Below, one piece after another: positions 32,499-40,642 of a stretch of 64,000 bases of DNA (position 1 is the stretch's first letter; the number at the start of each line of letters is the position of its first letter). The position numbers were made by a program, and so were the translations under genes. Below the pieces are notes generated by a model that was not told the origin of the DNA, did no database searches, and was given only the letters and a program-made list of their open reading frames with translations. The DNA comes from Mucilaginibacter sp. PAMC 26640 (GTDB lineage Bacteria; Bacteroidota; Bacteroidia; Sphingobacteriales; Sphingobacteriaceae), in contig CP014773.1 in NCBI GenBank assembly GCA_001596135.1, positions 1,612,001 through 1,676,000 on the forward strand. Direction: 5' to 3'.

Positions 32499-33929
32499 TT
32501 ATTTAAGGTTGATCGCTTTCATTTTATTATAGAGCGTCTTCCTGTCGATATTAAGGATCTCGGCAGCCTTTGTTTTATTGAAGTTAACTTCGCGCAGCAC
32601 CCGTAAGATCGTGTCATGCTCAGCACCCAAGGCCGCATTTTTTAGATCATGCTTCGCTGTTTCGCGCGTTTCGAAAACTGCAGGGGTAGCCTGCGCACTT
32701 TGGTAACTTGTAGCAGGTTCGTATCCGGTAACCTTAAAGTTAGAGATTTCCAGGGGCAGCGTCTTCATGGTTACTTCTGTACCCTCAGTTAACAACGTTG
32801 CGCGGCGTACTACATTTTTCAGCTCGCGAATGTTTCCCTGCCAGCGATAGTTCATAAAGCATTCAATCACTTCCGGCGCAAAGGTGGATACATTGCGGTC
32901 CAGTTCCTGGTTGGCAATTTTCAGGAAATGCTCGGCAAGCATCATTATGTCATTCCCCCTGTCGCGCAGCGGCGGCATATAAATACTAAACTCGTTAAAA
33001 CGATGGTACAGGTCCTCGCGGAAACGGCCTTTAAGTATGCCATCCTGCAAGTTTTCGTTAGTAGCAATGATAATGCGTACGTCCAGATCGATCTCCCTGG
33101 TGCTGCCGATGCGTTTTACCTTACGTTCCTGAACGGTACGCAGTAAAGCCGCTTGTATGTCGTAAGATAAATTGCCTACTTCATCCAAAAAAAGGGTGCC
33201 GCCATTCGCCATTTCAAAGTGGCCGATCTTGGTGTACAGTGCTCCGGTAAACGAGCCTTTTTCGTGGCCGAAAAATTCGCTAGCCGCCAGTTCTTTAGTT
33301 AAAGAACCGCAATCCATTGCTATAAAAGGCTGGTTTGCACGTAAGCTGTTTAAATGGATGCTTTTAGCAACGGATTCCTTTCCGGTACCACTCTCTCCCA
33401 GGATTATAACGCTGTAGTTGGTAGGGGCAACAAGTTCTATTTGTTTAAGCAAATCTTTAGATGCACGGCTGGTGCCCGCAACAAACTCGCCTGAAAGAAT
33501 CTGTTTTTTTACTTCTTTTTGAGGTTTTTCTGTGTTGAATTCGTTTTGAGCGATTTCCTCTAACGCATATTGGGTCTCGATGGCTTTGTTAATGGTAGTT
33601 AAGATCTCATCGGGATAAAGCGGTTTTGTGATGTAATCGAATGCGCCCATTTTGATCAGTTCCACGGCCATTTTTATGTCCGAGTAACCCGTAATGATAA
33701 TTACCCCCGTTTTTGGATAAAGGGCTTTGATATTTTTAAGCATTTCCCGGCCATCGGTGTCTTCCAGCCTGAAATCACAAAGAACAAGATTATACGCTTT
33801 ATTTTTAAGGTGCTCCATGCCATTGCTCCCGTTTGCAGCGGTATCCACTTCAAACCCATTGCGGGTTAAGAACTTGGATAGTAACAACCCAACATTCACT
33901 TCGTCATCAATGATGAGAATTTTCTTCAT
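32499..33929 (-). CDS. Sigma-54-dependent response regulator, NtrC family
   Basis: 476 residues in three domains. The receiver (about 1-120) has D52 in LVLCDFRLED as phospho-acceptor and K102 in YITKPL. The AAA+ domain has Walker A GESGTGKE (178-185), the sigma-54 contact loop as GSFTGA (225-230; Ser for Ala of GAFTGA) and Walker B GGTLFLDE (243-250). A Fis-type helix-turn-helix closes the protein (TKAAEILNIDRKTLYNKM). It activates RpoN promoters when phosphorylated. No full sensor kinase is adjacent; the only neighbour is a lone HisKA-like domain three bases downstream. Targets are unknown. Confidence 0.93.
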   Translation of the reverse strand: MKKILIIDDEVNVGLLLSKFLTRNGFEVDTAANGSNGMEHLKNKAYNLVLCDFRLEDTDGREMLKNIKALYPKTGVIIITGYSDIKMAVELIKMGAFDYITKPLYPDEILTTINKAIETQYALEEIAQNEFNTEKPQKEVKKQILSGEFVAGTSRASKDLLKQIELVAPTNYSVIILGESGTGKESVAKSIHLNSLRANQPFIAMDCGSLTKELAASEFFGHEKGSFTGALYTKIGHFEMANGGTLFLDEVGNLSYDIQAALLRTVQERKVKRIGSTREIDLDVRIIIATNENLQDGILKGRFREDLYHRFNEFSIYMPPLRDRGNDIMMLAEHFLKIANQELDRNVSTFAPEVIECFMNYRWQGNIRELKNVVRRATLLTEGTEVTMKTLPLEISNFKVTGYEPATSYQSAQATPAVFETRETAKHDLKNAALGAEHDTILRVLREVNFNKTKAAEILNIDRKTLYNKMKAINLK

Positions 33930-34122
33930 AGCAAAAATTACAGATTACAGGTAGCGTCTTGAGAATGTCAAGGTACAAATATTTGACAATTTTTAAGAAT
34001 TATTTAAAATTGCCTAAAGAAATTTCTATTTCCTTAAGGGGTAAAACTTAGGCAGAAAGCCGGATCTTTTGATTCGGAAACTAAACGATACGTTTAAGGC
34101 TTTACTAACCTGTTTGCTTATA

Positions 34123-34905
34123 TTACTTACCCTTAAAATCCGGCTTGCGTTTTTCCATAAAAGCAGCCACCCCCTCGGTAAAATCTTCCGTTGAAAAGCA
34201 TTTACCAAATTCGGCTATCTCTACATCAAATCCGTTGATACCCTCAGTTGCGGAGGCATTCACCGCCCTTATGGCGGCAGCTAGCGCAAGTGGCGCACGG
34301 GTTAAAATTTTGGTAAGGATCTCTTCGGCTTTTAGTAATAGATCGGTTGGTGGTACAACATGGTTGACCAACCCCCATTGCTGCGCCTGCTGGGCGGTAA
34401 TCATATCTGCAGTCATGATCAATTCCAGCGCTTTGCCGCGGCCCACTAATTGGGTTAACCGTTGCGTGCCACCATAACCTGGAATAAGACCAAGCGTAAC
34501 CTCGGGCAAGCCCATTTTTGCATTATCACTTGCAATACGCAGGTGGCAGGCCATAGCAAGTTCCAAGCCCCCGCCAAGTGCAAACCCGTTAACAGCTGCT
34601 ATAACAGGTTTGGTGCCATTGGCAATTACATCAAAAACCTGCTTTTGGCCGTTATTGGCTATTTTAGCTCCCCCGGCTGCATCTACACCAACAAATTCGG
34701 CAATGTCTGCTCCGGCAACAAAGGCTTTAGTGCCGGCGCCGGTGATGATCACTCCGCCAATGCTTTCATCGGTAAAGGCAGCAGTAAAAGCCTGGTGCAA
34801 TTCATCAAGTGTTTGTTTGTTTAGGGCATTCAGCTTGCTTTCGCGGTTAATAATAATGTAGCGAATGCGGCTTTTGGTTTCTATAAGCAGGTTTTGGAAA
34901 TCCAT
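34123..34905 (-). CDS. Enoyl-CoA hydratase/isomerase family protein
   Basis: 260 residues of crotonase fold. The oxyanion-hole segments ITGAGTKAFVAGADIAEF and NGFALGGGLELAMACHLRIAS are present. Two catalytic glutamates are retained (GGGLELA and GLPEVTLGLIPGYGGTQRL), which is the pattern of true 2-enoyl-CoA hydratases. It probably hydrates short-chain enoyl-CoA in fatty-acid or amino-acid breakdown. It follows the B12-binding gene by nine bases, so it is co-transcribed with a mutase-type subunit. Confidence 0.9.
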   Translation of the reverse strand: MDFQNLLIETKSRIRYIIINRESKLNALNKQTLDELHQAFTAAFTDESIGGVIITGAGTKAFVAGADIAEFVGVDAAGGAKIANNGQKQVFDVIANGTKPVIAAVNGFALGGGLELAMACHLRIASDNAKMGLPEVTLGLIPGYGGTQRLTQLVGRGKALELIMTADMITAQQAQQWGLVNHVVPPTDLLLKAEEILTKILTRAPLALAAAIRAVNASATEGINGFDVEIAEFGKCFSTEDFTEGVAAFMEKRKPDFKGK

Positions 34906-34914
34906 AGTAGAGAT

Positions 34915-35337
34915 TTAAAAATTGCGGTTGGTGTGTACCCAGTTGGTTATGTATTTCACAATATCCTGCGTGCTGGTACCAGGGGGGAATAGCTCGCCAA
35001 CACCAATCTTTTTCAATTCGGCCATGTCATCTGCCGGGATGATACCGCCACCCGTGAGTAATACATCGCTGATGCCTTTTTCTTTTATCAATGCCATTAC
35101 CTTGGGGAAAACCGTCATGTGAGCGCCGGACAAGATGCTGATACCAATAGCATCCACATCTTCCTGCAGTGCGGTATTGACGACCATTTCGGGGGTTTGG
35201 CGTAGCCCGGTATAAATTACTTCCATACCGGCGTCGCGCAGTGTGGTGGCAATGATCCGGGCGCCGCGGTCATGCCCATCCAGGCCTACCTTAGCTACTA
35301 AAACACGAATGGGGCGGTTAAATTGGTTCTCGCTCAT
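34915..35337 (-). CDS. Stand-alone cobalamin-binding domain, methylmalonyl-CoA mutase small-subunit type
   Basis: 140 residues. The B12 signature DxHxxG is in [14 protein letters not shown] (H is the lower cobalt ligand), with [11 protein letters not shown] and [21 protein letters not shown] following. This is the C-terminal domain of acyl-CoA mutases as a separate chain. The catalytic TIM-barrel partner is not in the window, so it presumably lies elsewhere. It is co-transcribed with an enoyl-CoA hydratase, which suggests a role in propionate or branched-chain acyl-CoA metabolism. Confidence 0.9.
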   Translation of the reverse strand: MSENQFNRPIRVLVAKVGLDGHDRGARIIATTLRDAGMEVIYTGLRQTPEMVVNTALQEDVDAIGISILSGAHMTVFPKVMALIKEKGISDVLLTGGGIIPADDMAELKKIGVGELFPPGTSTQDIVKYITNWVHTNRNF

Positions 35338-35482
35338 TTACAAACCGGGTTGGTTGGATGTAAAAGTAAGCAATTTGTTTTGTTTGCTTTCAAGGCTTAA
35401 ATAACGGCTGTGGCCATTATTTTTCGATAACAATCAGCACCGTGCTTTGCCAATTAAAAGGGCGCAATAATGGCTAGAAAGC

Positions 35483-35524
35483 AAGAAACTGTGCCAAATA
35501 TTTCAAAATGACACAGTTTCTTTT
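35483..35524. terminator. Hairpin between the siderophore and B12 units
   Basis: AAGAAACTGTG (35483-35493) pairs with CACAGTTTCTT (35512-35522) across an 18-base loop. A short T run follows on the plus strand only. It may end transcription of the PepSY unit, but the T run on that strand is poor. The rest of 35338-35631 holds no gene. Confidence 0.45.
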
Positions 35525-35631
35525 CATGTATTGTCTTAGGGTAAGTTTACGTTTTTATAGTTTCTTACTTCCGCCGCTTTACACCCGTATGTTAAGTTTT
35601 GGTTCTCCGCGGGTGACTCCACTATTTAAGA

Positions 35632-36798
35632 TTAAGTAGTTCTCAATTGCCTCGTATGCGTTTTTCGGTGCGCAACTGTGCGCACTTTTTTGGTTTTACT
35701 TTTCTTGCGTTTACCCAGCCAGATAATAAATCCGGTTATTGGCAAACTGGCACAAATCAGGCTTACCAAAAAAGCAATGATCTTGCCCGGCAGGCCAATG
35801 ATCTGGCCTACGTGGATATCGTAATTCATCTCATTCAATTTTAGTCCGGCGCTCTTTTTTTCGTACAGGTACGATTTTAGCAGTTTGCCATTGTACTTAT
35901 CAAATTCAAAGCCGGTGGCGAAAGCATACCGCATAGATTTTGGGTAGGCTCCTACACCTATAGCGCCGGATGGCGCAGGATCGTTATGGATTAAAAACAT
36001 CTCGGCATTTGGTGCCTGTTTGCGTGCGTAAGCAAAAGCCAGGTTTATTACCGGCTGTTTGGCAATACCTGCCCGTTGCAGCGAATCTGACTTTACTTCT
36101 TCAACTTCATTTTTAATATTCTTACCCAGGTTAGCGGCCAGGTAAATAGCTTTATTAACCGGCTCAAATGCGATAGCCAGGCCGGTTATGGCCAAAATAA
36201 TAGCGATAGCGGTTGCATAAAAACCCAGCACGTTGTGCAAATCATAATTAACGCGGCGCCAGCGGCTTCCCCACTTAATGGTAAAGCTCCTTTTTCTGTC
36301 GGTTTTGCGTTTTGGCCACCATAGTATAATACCCGTAATCATCAGAACAATAAAGATAACAACAGATATGCCGACAATCCATTTACCGATAGCAGGGGGC
36401 AGCAACAGGTATAGGTGCAGGTATTCTACAACGATAAAAAAGTTAGTTTGCGGTTTTTCATGATAGGTTATTTTAGCAGTGTATGGGTCCAGAAATACAT
36501 ATTCGAATCCTTCTTTGCCTGTATTGGCCAATACGCTTGCTGGCCTTTCGGGGCCGTAATAGTAAATATAATCCGGGCTTGCTTTGGGGTATGCCGTTTT
36601 AACAGCAGCTACCAGTTCTGATGGCTGTACATAGGGTGTTCCGGGGTTATGCACGGTGCGATACTCATACAAGGCATCCTGGATCTCATCCTGAAAACAA
36701 AAGATGCAACCGGTAATACTCACTATAAACACCACTAGCCCGGAGATGAGTCCGAGCCAGCGGTGGCAAAAAAGCATTACACTTTTAAATTTGGTCAT
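35632..36798 (-). CDS. PepSY-domain membrane protein, iron-uptake partner
   Basis: 388 residues with four long transmembrane helices: LGLISGLVVFIVSITGCIFCF, WIVGISVVIFIVLMITGIILWW, GFYATAIAIILAITGLAIAF and IIAFLVSLICASLPITGFIIWL. PepSY-type periplasmic domains lie between them (LVAAVKTAYPKASPDYIYYYG, FLDPYTAKITYHEK). Proteins like this follow TonB-dependent siderophore receptors and are thought to reduce or release iron after import. Here the start is two bases after the receptor stop codon, so they form an operon. The C-terminus is strongly basic (GKRKKSKTKKVRTVAHRK). Confidence 0.88.
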   Translation of the reverse strand: MTKFKSVMLFCHRWLGLISGLVVFIVSITGCIFCFQDEIQDALYEYRTVHNPGTPYVQPSELVAAVKTAYPKASPDYIYYYGPERPASVLANTGKEGFEYVFLDPYTAKITYHEKPQTNFFIVVEYLHLYLLLPPAIGKWIVGISVVIFIVLMITGIILWWPKRKTDRKRSFTIKWGSRWRRVNYDLHNVLGFYATAIAIILAITGLAIAFEPVNKAIYLAANLGKNIKNEVEEVKSDSLQRAGIAKQPVINLAFAYARKQAPNAEMFLIHNDPAPSGAIGVGAYPKSMRYAFATGFEFDKYNGKLLKSYLYEKKSAGLKLNEMNYDIHVGQIIGLPGKIIAFLVSLICASLPITGFIIWLGKRKKSKTKKVRTVAHRKTHTRQLRTT

Positions 36799-36800
36799 AC

Positions 36801-39287
36801 TTATAACTTGTAAGTTGCACTCAGCACAAACTGGCGTAACCGCTGCGGGTTTATGGTGGTGTAACCTGTGTAGTAATGTTTGTCGGTTAGGTTATTTACC
36901 GCTAAGCCAAATCGGTATTTAGCTCTGTCGAAAAATAAATTGCTGTTTAACACAGTGTAAGATGGTAATTCAAAAGTACCCTGGCTTACGCTGTTGATGA
37001 TTTTGTTTTTGCTGGCGTAGTTACCACCAAAACCAATACCTAAACCTTTAACCGCAGTTTCGGGCAAACGGTAGCTAACGTAGAAGTTGCCAAGGTATGG
37101 TGAGCCCGCCGTATTAGGGCGAAGTCCTAAAACATCTGGTGCGCCGGCAATAAATTTTGAATTGTTATAGGCAAAACCAGCTACTATGTTAACGGAAGAT
37201 ACAGGGTTGGCGATAAGTTCTGCTTCAAAACCTTTACTGAGTTGCGTACCGTCCTGGATTTGACCAAATACCGCGGAGTTTGGATCTGCGCGTAATACGT
37301 TGGTTACCCTAATTCGATAATAGCTTAGCGTACCGTTCAGTTTTCCATTGAATAAGCCCATTTTAACACCACCTTCTATCTGGTTAGCATTTTGCAGGTT
37401 GGCAACTAAGGGGTTTCCCTGGCCGTCATTATAAACCCCAGGGTTTAGGAATCCGTTTTGATAGTTGGCAAATAACGATAGCTTATCTTTCAAAGGTTGG
37501 TATATCAGTCCGAATTTTGGCGAAAACGCAGTTTGATTAAAAGGCTGGGTGGTTTGCTGCCCGGAATAACTGTAATTGCCTTTGTTCTCGTAACGGTCTA
37601 CACGTGCGCCAACTGAGGCAATGAGTGTTTCAGTAAGGTTAATTACATCAGAAGCGTAAGCGCTGTAGGTATTGGTTTTATAGATATATGGATAAATATT
37701 AGCTGCAGAGACCGGGTTTGCCGCCACGGTAGCATCAACCAATTGTTTGTTAAATGAGCCATAATCATAAGTAGGATCGTTTATCGGCACAACGCCATAA
37801 GCATTTCCGTAAAATATTTGGTTGGAATTTTGGCGCTGAAAATCCAGGCCCACAACAAAACGGTGGCGGATTGTACCCGTGTTAAAATCGCCGTTAAAGT
37901 TTTCCTGAATCTCTATAGCACCCAATTTGCTGTTGGCGGTTGATTGATCATTACGGTAAATGTAGTTGTTCTCACCCGGAAGATCCGCTAATGTTTTATT
38001 TTCTGCGGCCGCTATGCTAATTGCTGTTGCATCATTTACCAGGTAATAATAGGGGCTTGCACCGTTGGAAAAGCTATTGGATGATGAAAATACAGTTTGT
38101 GAGGTAAATTTATCAGAGAATTTATACTTCGCCTCTGCAAAATAATTCAAGCTACGGCTGTAGGCTGTAACGTTATCATTTGAATACGCGTTTTTGTAGT
38201 CGATATTTAACTGGCTAACTGCTGTAACCCCCATCTGTTTTGGGCTGTTGTAAAAGAAAAAGAAAGGTTTAGCTGAATTACGGCCGTAGAACATTTCAGC
38301 TTCTAACAGGAACGACAGCTTGTCATTTGCTTTTATAGCCAGACTTGGTGCTGCTGTAAAATTGCGGCTTTTCCCATAATTCTGGAAACTGCCTTCATAA
38401 TTGTATGCCGAGTTTAAACGGAACGCAACATTAGCGCTTAGTGGCGTATTTAAATCAATGCTGGTACGGTTGAGGTCGTAATTGCCAACGGTATGGCCAA
38501 TTTCCAGGCCGAATGCGTCATAGGGCTTCTTGGTGACCCGGTTTATTAAGCCGCCAAATGATGTTAAAGTACTACCAAATAGGGTAGCCGACGGGCCCTT
38601 GATCACTTCCACTTTTTCGATGTTAACCGCATCTATACCGGCTGTAACCAAGCCTGCAATACCATTGCGCACACGGGTTTGTGTTACAAAACCACGCAGG
38701 GTAAAATAACCACCGCCGTCGCCGGCACGGCCGGTAGCGTCCCACATTTTTTGGATACCGGGCGCATTTCTTAATGCATCATCTACACTAAATACCTGTT
38801 GTTCTTTCAATAGCTCGCCGGTAACCGTTGTGTAGCTTTGAGCATTCTCCAGTTGAGTTAGCGGTATTTTGCCTGCGTCATTACTTATTTTGCTGGTAAA
38901 GCGGTTTGTGCGGCTTGCAATAACGTTTACTTCAACTAATTGAGATTGGCTTGCATTTACAGTTATGGTTGGGATGGTTATTGTTTCACCGGCAGTAACC
39001 ATTACCGGTACTTCAACCCGCTGAACACCAACATAAGAGATAATTATTTTATAGGAGCCTGCAGGAGCGCGAAAAGAAAAATCGCCATTGTCTGTTGTAG
39101 TAGTACCATAAGTGGTGCCTTCCAGGCCGATTGATACGTTAGATGCCGGTTCGTTTTTTGAAGCTATTACACGGCCTTTGATAGTGCCGCGTGTTTGTTG
39201 AGCAAATATGGTTGAAGGGGCTATAAGAATAAGCAGCGTTAATGCCGCAGGTAATAATTGTGTAAGGAGGAGTTGAAATTTCTTCAT
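36801..39287 (-). CDS. TonB-dependent siderophore receptor
   Basis: 828 residues. Signal peptide, then a carboxypeptidase-regulatory-like domain (GTIKGRVIASKNEPASNVSI, about 33-115), a plug (LKEQQVFSVDDALRNAPGI, VEVIKGPSATLFGSTLTSFGG), and a 22-strand barrel ending in RQFVLSATYKL. The plug carries the ferrichrome/FhuA-type subclass pattern (DALRNAPGIQ). It imports ferric siderophores driven by TonB. The next gene encodes its PepSY partner. A full -33/-7 promoter precedes it. No Fur operator could be picked with confidence. Confidence 0.92.
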   Translation of the reverse strand: MKKFQLLLTQLLPAALTLLILIAPSTIFAQQTRGTIKGRVIASKNEPASNVSIGLEGTTYGTTTTDNGDFSFRAPAGSYKIIISYVGVQRVEVPVMVTAGETITIPTITVNASQSQLVEVNVIASRTNRFTSKISNDAGKIPLTQLENAQSYTTVTGELLKEQQVFSVDDALRNAPGIQKMWDATGRAGDGGGYFTLRGFVTQTRVRNGIAGLVTAGIDAVNIEKVEVIKGPSATLFGSTLTSFGGLINRVTKKPYDAFGLEIGHTVGNYDLNRTSIDLNTPLSANVAFRLNSAYNYEGSFQNYGKSRNFTAAPSLAIKANDKLSFLLEAEMFYGRNSAKPFFFFYNSPKQMGVTAVSQLNIDYKNAYSNDNVTAYSRSLNYFAEAKYKFSDKFTSQTVFSSSNSFSNGASPYYYLVNDATAISIAAAENKTLADLPGENNYIYRNDQSTANSKLGAIEIQENFNGDFNTGTIRHRFVVGLDFQRQNSNQIFYGNAYGVVPINDPTYDYGSFNKQLVDATVAANPVSAANIYPYIYKTNTYSAYASDVINLTETLIASVGARVDRYENKGNYSYSGQQTTQPFNQTAFSPKFGLIYQPLKDKLSLFANYQNGFLNPGVYNDGQGNPLVANLQNANQIEGGVKMGLFNGKLNGTLSYYRIRVTNVLRADPNSAVFGQIQDGTQLSKGFEAELIANPVSSVNIVAGFAYNNSKFIAGAPDVLGLRPNTAGSPYLGNFYVSYRLPETAVKGLGIGFGGNYASKNKIINSVSQGTFELPSYTVLNSNLFFDRAKYRFGLAVNNLTDKHYYTGYTTINPQRLRQFVLSATYKL

Positions 39288-39317
39288 GTTTATTAAGACT
39301 TATTATAAATAATGCGT

Positions 39318-39349
39318 CAAAAGTACACGAAGATGACTGTTTATCCAAA
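39318..39349 (-). promoter_or_regulatory. Consensus promoter of the TonB receptor operon
   Basis: On the minus strand: TTTG (39349-39346), 20-base spacer, TACTTTTG (39325-39318). This fits TTTG-N19-21-TAnnTTTG. The expected leader is about 27 bases. Confidence 0.65.
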
Positions 39350-39380
39350 TTATTTAGAAAGATTATAAATAAATAGTCAT

Positions 39381-39968
39381 TTATTTTGCAGAACCCTTTA
39401 CCCGCGAGCCGTTATCCTTTACAAAAGTCTCCCATCCCGAATAAGATTTTTTGCTTTTTCCTGATGACGTTGTCGGTATACGCTGAAAGGAATGGCAAAC
39501 TGCAACAGCAAGCCCATCGGTGGCATCTAAAAAATCGGGTGTCTCGGTAAATTTTAACAGCGTTTGCAGCATAGCAGCAACTTGTTCCTTTGTGGCATTA
39601 CCGTTGCCGGTGATAGATTGCTTTATTTTACGGGGCGCATACTCAGTTATGACAATATTGCGTGAGAGCGCTGCGGCGATGGCCATCCCCTGGGCACGCC
39701 CCAGTTTCAGCATTACCTGGATGTTTTTACCATAAAAAGGGGCTTCGATGGCAAGGCAATCCGGTTTGTAATTATCAATCAGAGCAACGGTTTTTTCGAA
39801 GATGCGCTGGAGCTTCAGCATATGATCATCTATCTTCTCCATTTTCACTACGCCCAGGCTGATCAACTCTATTTTCGGTCCTTTTTCCAGCACAAGTCCG
39901 TAACCCATCACGGCTGTACCAGGGTCAATCCCTAAAATTATACGCTCTTTATTGTTTAGCTGCTCCAT
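39381..39968 (-). CDS. ruvC: Holliday junction resolvase RuvC
   Basis: 195 residues from ATG 39968; the codon before is TTG and less likely. The four catalytic acids can be placed: D in GIDPGTAVMGYG, E in LAIEAPFYGKN and D residues in FLDATDGLAVAVCH. It cuts Holliday junctions with RuvAB. The tail is extended and basic (GKSKKSYSGWETFVKDNGSRVKG), longer than in E. coli (173 residues). It does not sit next to ruvA/ruvB here; its upstream neighbour on the same strand is aat. Confidence 0.95.
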   Translation of the reverse strand: MEQLNNKERIILGIDPGTAVMGYGLVLEKGPKIELISLGVVKMEKIDDHMLKLQRIFEKTVALIDNYKPDCLAIEAPFYGKNIQVMLKLGRAQGMAIAAALSRNIVITEYAPRKIKQSITGNGNATKEQVAAMLQTLLKFTETPDFLDATDGLAVAVCHSFQRIPTTSSGKSKKSYSGWETFVKDNGSRVKGSAK

Positions 39969-39978
39969 CAATTGCCAG

Positions 39979-39986
39979 CAAAACTA
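39979..39986 (-). promoter_or_regulatory. -7 box of ruvC
   Basis: TAGTTTTG on the minus strand, ten bases before the ruvC ATG and immediately upstream of the aat stop codon. Confidence 0.45.
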
Positions 39987-39990
39987 AGGT

Positions 39991-40629
39991 TTACGCAATG
40001 GTTTTGTGCAGGATGCCGATATATTGTTGACGCGAAATCATTTCGGCACCCATACTAGCCAGGTGTTCCGTGTAAACCTGACAATCTATCAGGTCATACA
40101 ACCCGGTGTTGCACAGCCAAATGAGTGCTGTTTTTGAGGCGTTGCTTACCTTGCTAAACATACTTTCCCCACAAAATACCCGGCCGACTTTTACACCATA
40201 TAAGCCTCCGACTAACCTATCTCCTTGCCACACCTCAACCGAATGTGCATAACCCTGTTTCTGCAATTCAATGTAAGCCGCCTTCATTTCGGCTGTAATC
40301 CAGGTGCCATCCTGGCCTTCTCGCGGCGCTGTAGAACAGGCAGTAATTACGTCGCCAAAACGCTGGTTTGTGGTGATCCTGAATGTATCTCCCCGCAAAA
40401 CTTTGCGCATGGATTTTGAGATTTGCAATTTACCGGGGAAGAGTACAAACCGTTCGTGCGGGGAAAACCATAGGATGGGGTCGTCATCGCTATACCACGG
40501 AAAGATCCCGCTGGCGTAGGCCAGCAGCAGGCGATCGGTACAAAGGTCGCCCCCTATTGCCAGCAGGCCATCCTCCTCGGCGAGGGCAGGTTCCGGAAAC
40601 AGTATACGTTCATCAAGCTGGAAGATCAT
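39991..40629 (-). CDS. aat: Leucyl/phenylalanyl-tRNA--protein transferase
   Basis: 212 residues. FPEPALAEEDGLLAIGGDL, LLLAYASGIFPWY and LWFSPHERFVLFP are the Aat signatures. It transfers Leu or Phe from tRNA to N-terminal Lys/Arg of proteins, marking them for ClpAP under the N-degron rule. A -7 box lies five bases before its ATG and overlaps the stop region of the DUF3857 gene upstream, so it can be transcribed alone. Confidence 0.95.
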   Translation of the reverse strand: MIFQLDERILFPEPALAEEDGLLAIGGDLCTDRLLLAYASGIFPWYSDDDPILWFSPHERFVLFPGKLQISKSMRKVLRGDTFRITTNQRFGDVITACSTAPREGQDGTWITAEMKAAYIELQKQGYAHSVEVWQGDRLVGGLYGVKVGRVFCGESMFSKVSNASKTALIWLCNTGLYDLIDCQVYTEHLASMGAEMISRQQYIGILHKTIA

Positions 40630-40634
40630 CGGGG

Positions 40635-40642
40635 CAAATTTA
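40635..40642 (-). promoter_or_regulatory. -7 box of aat
   Basis: TAAATTTG on the minus strand, overlapping the stop codon of the upstream gene (40640-40642). It ends five bases before the aat ATG (40629). Confidence 0.5.

Noticed and set aside
39288-39380. Fur box upstream of the siderophore receptor
   Set aside because: AT-rich dyads occur but none is a convincing 19-base Fur palindrome; only the promoter is supported.
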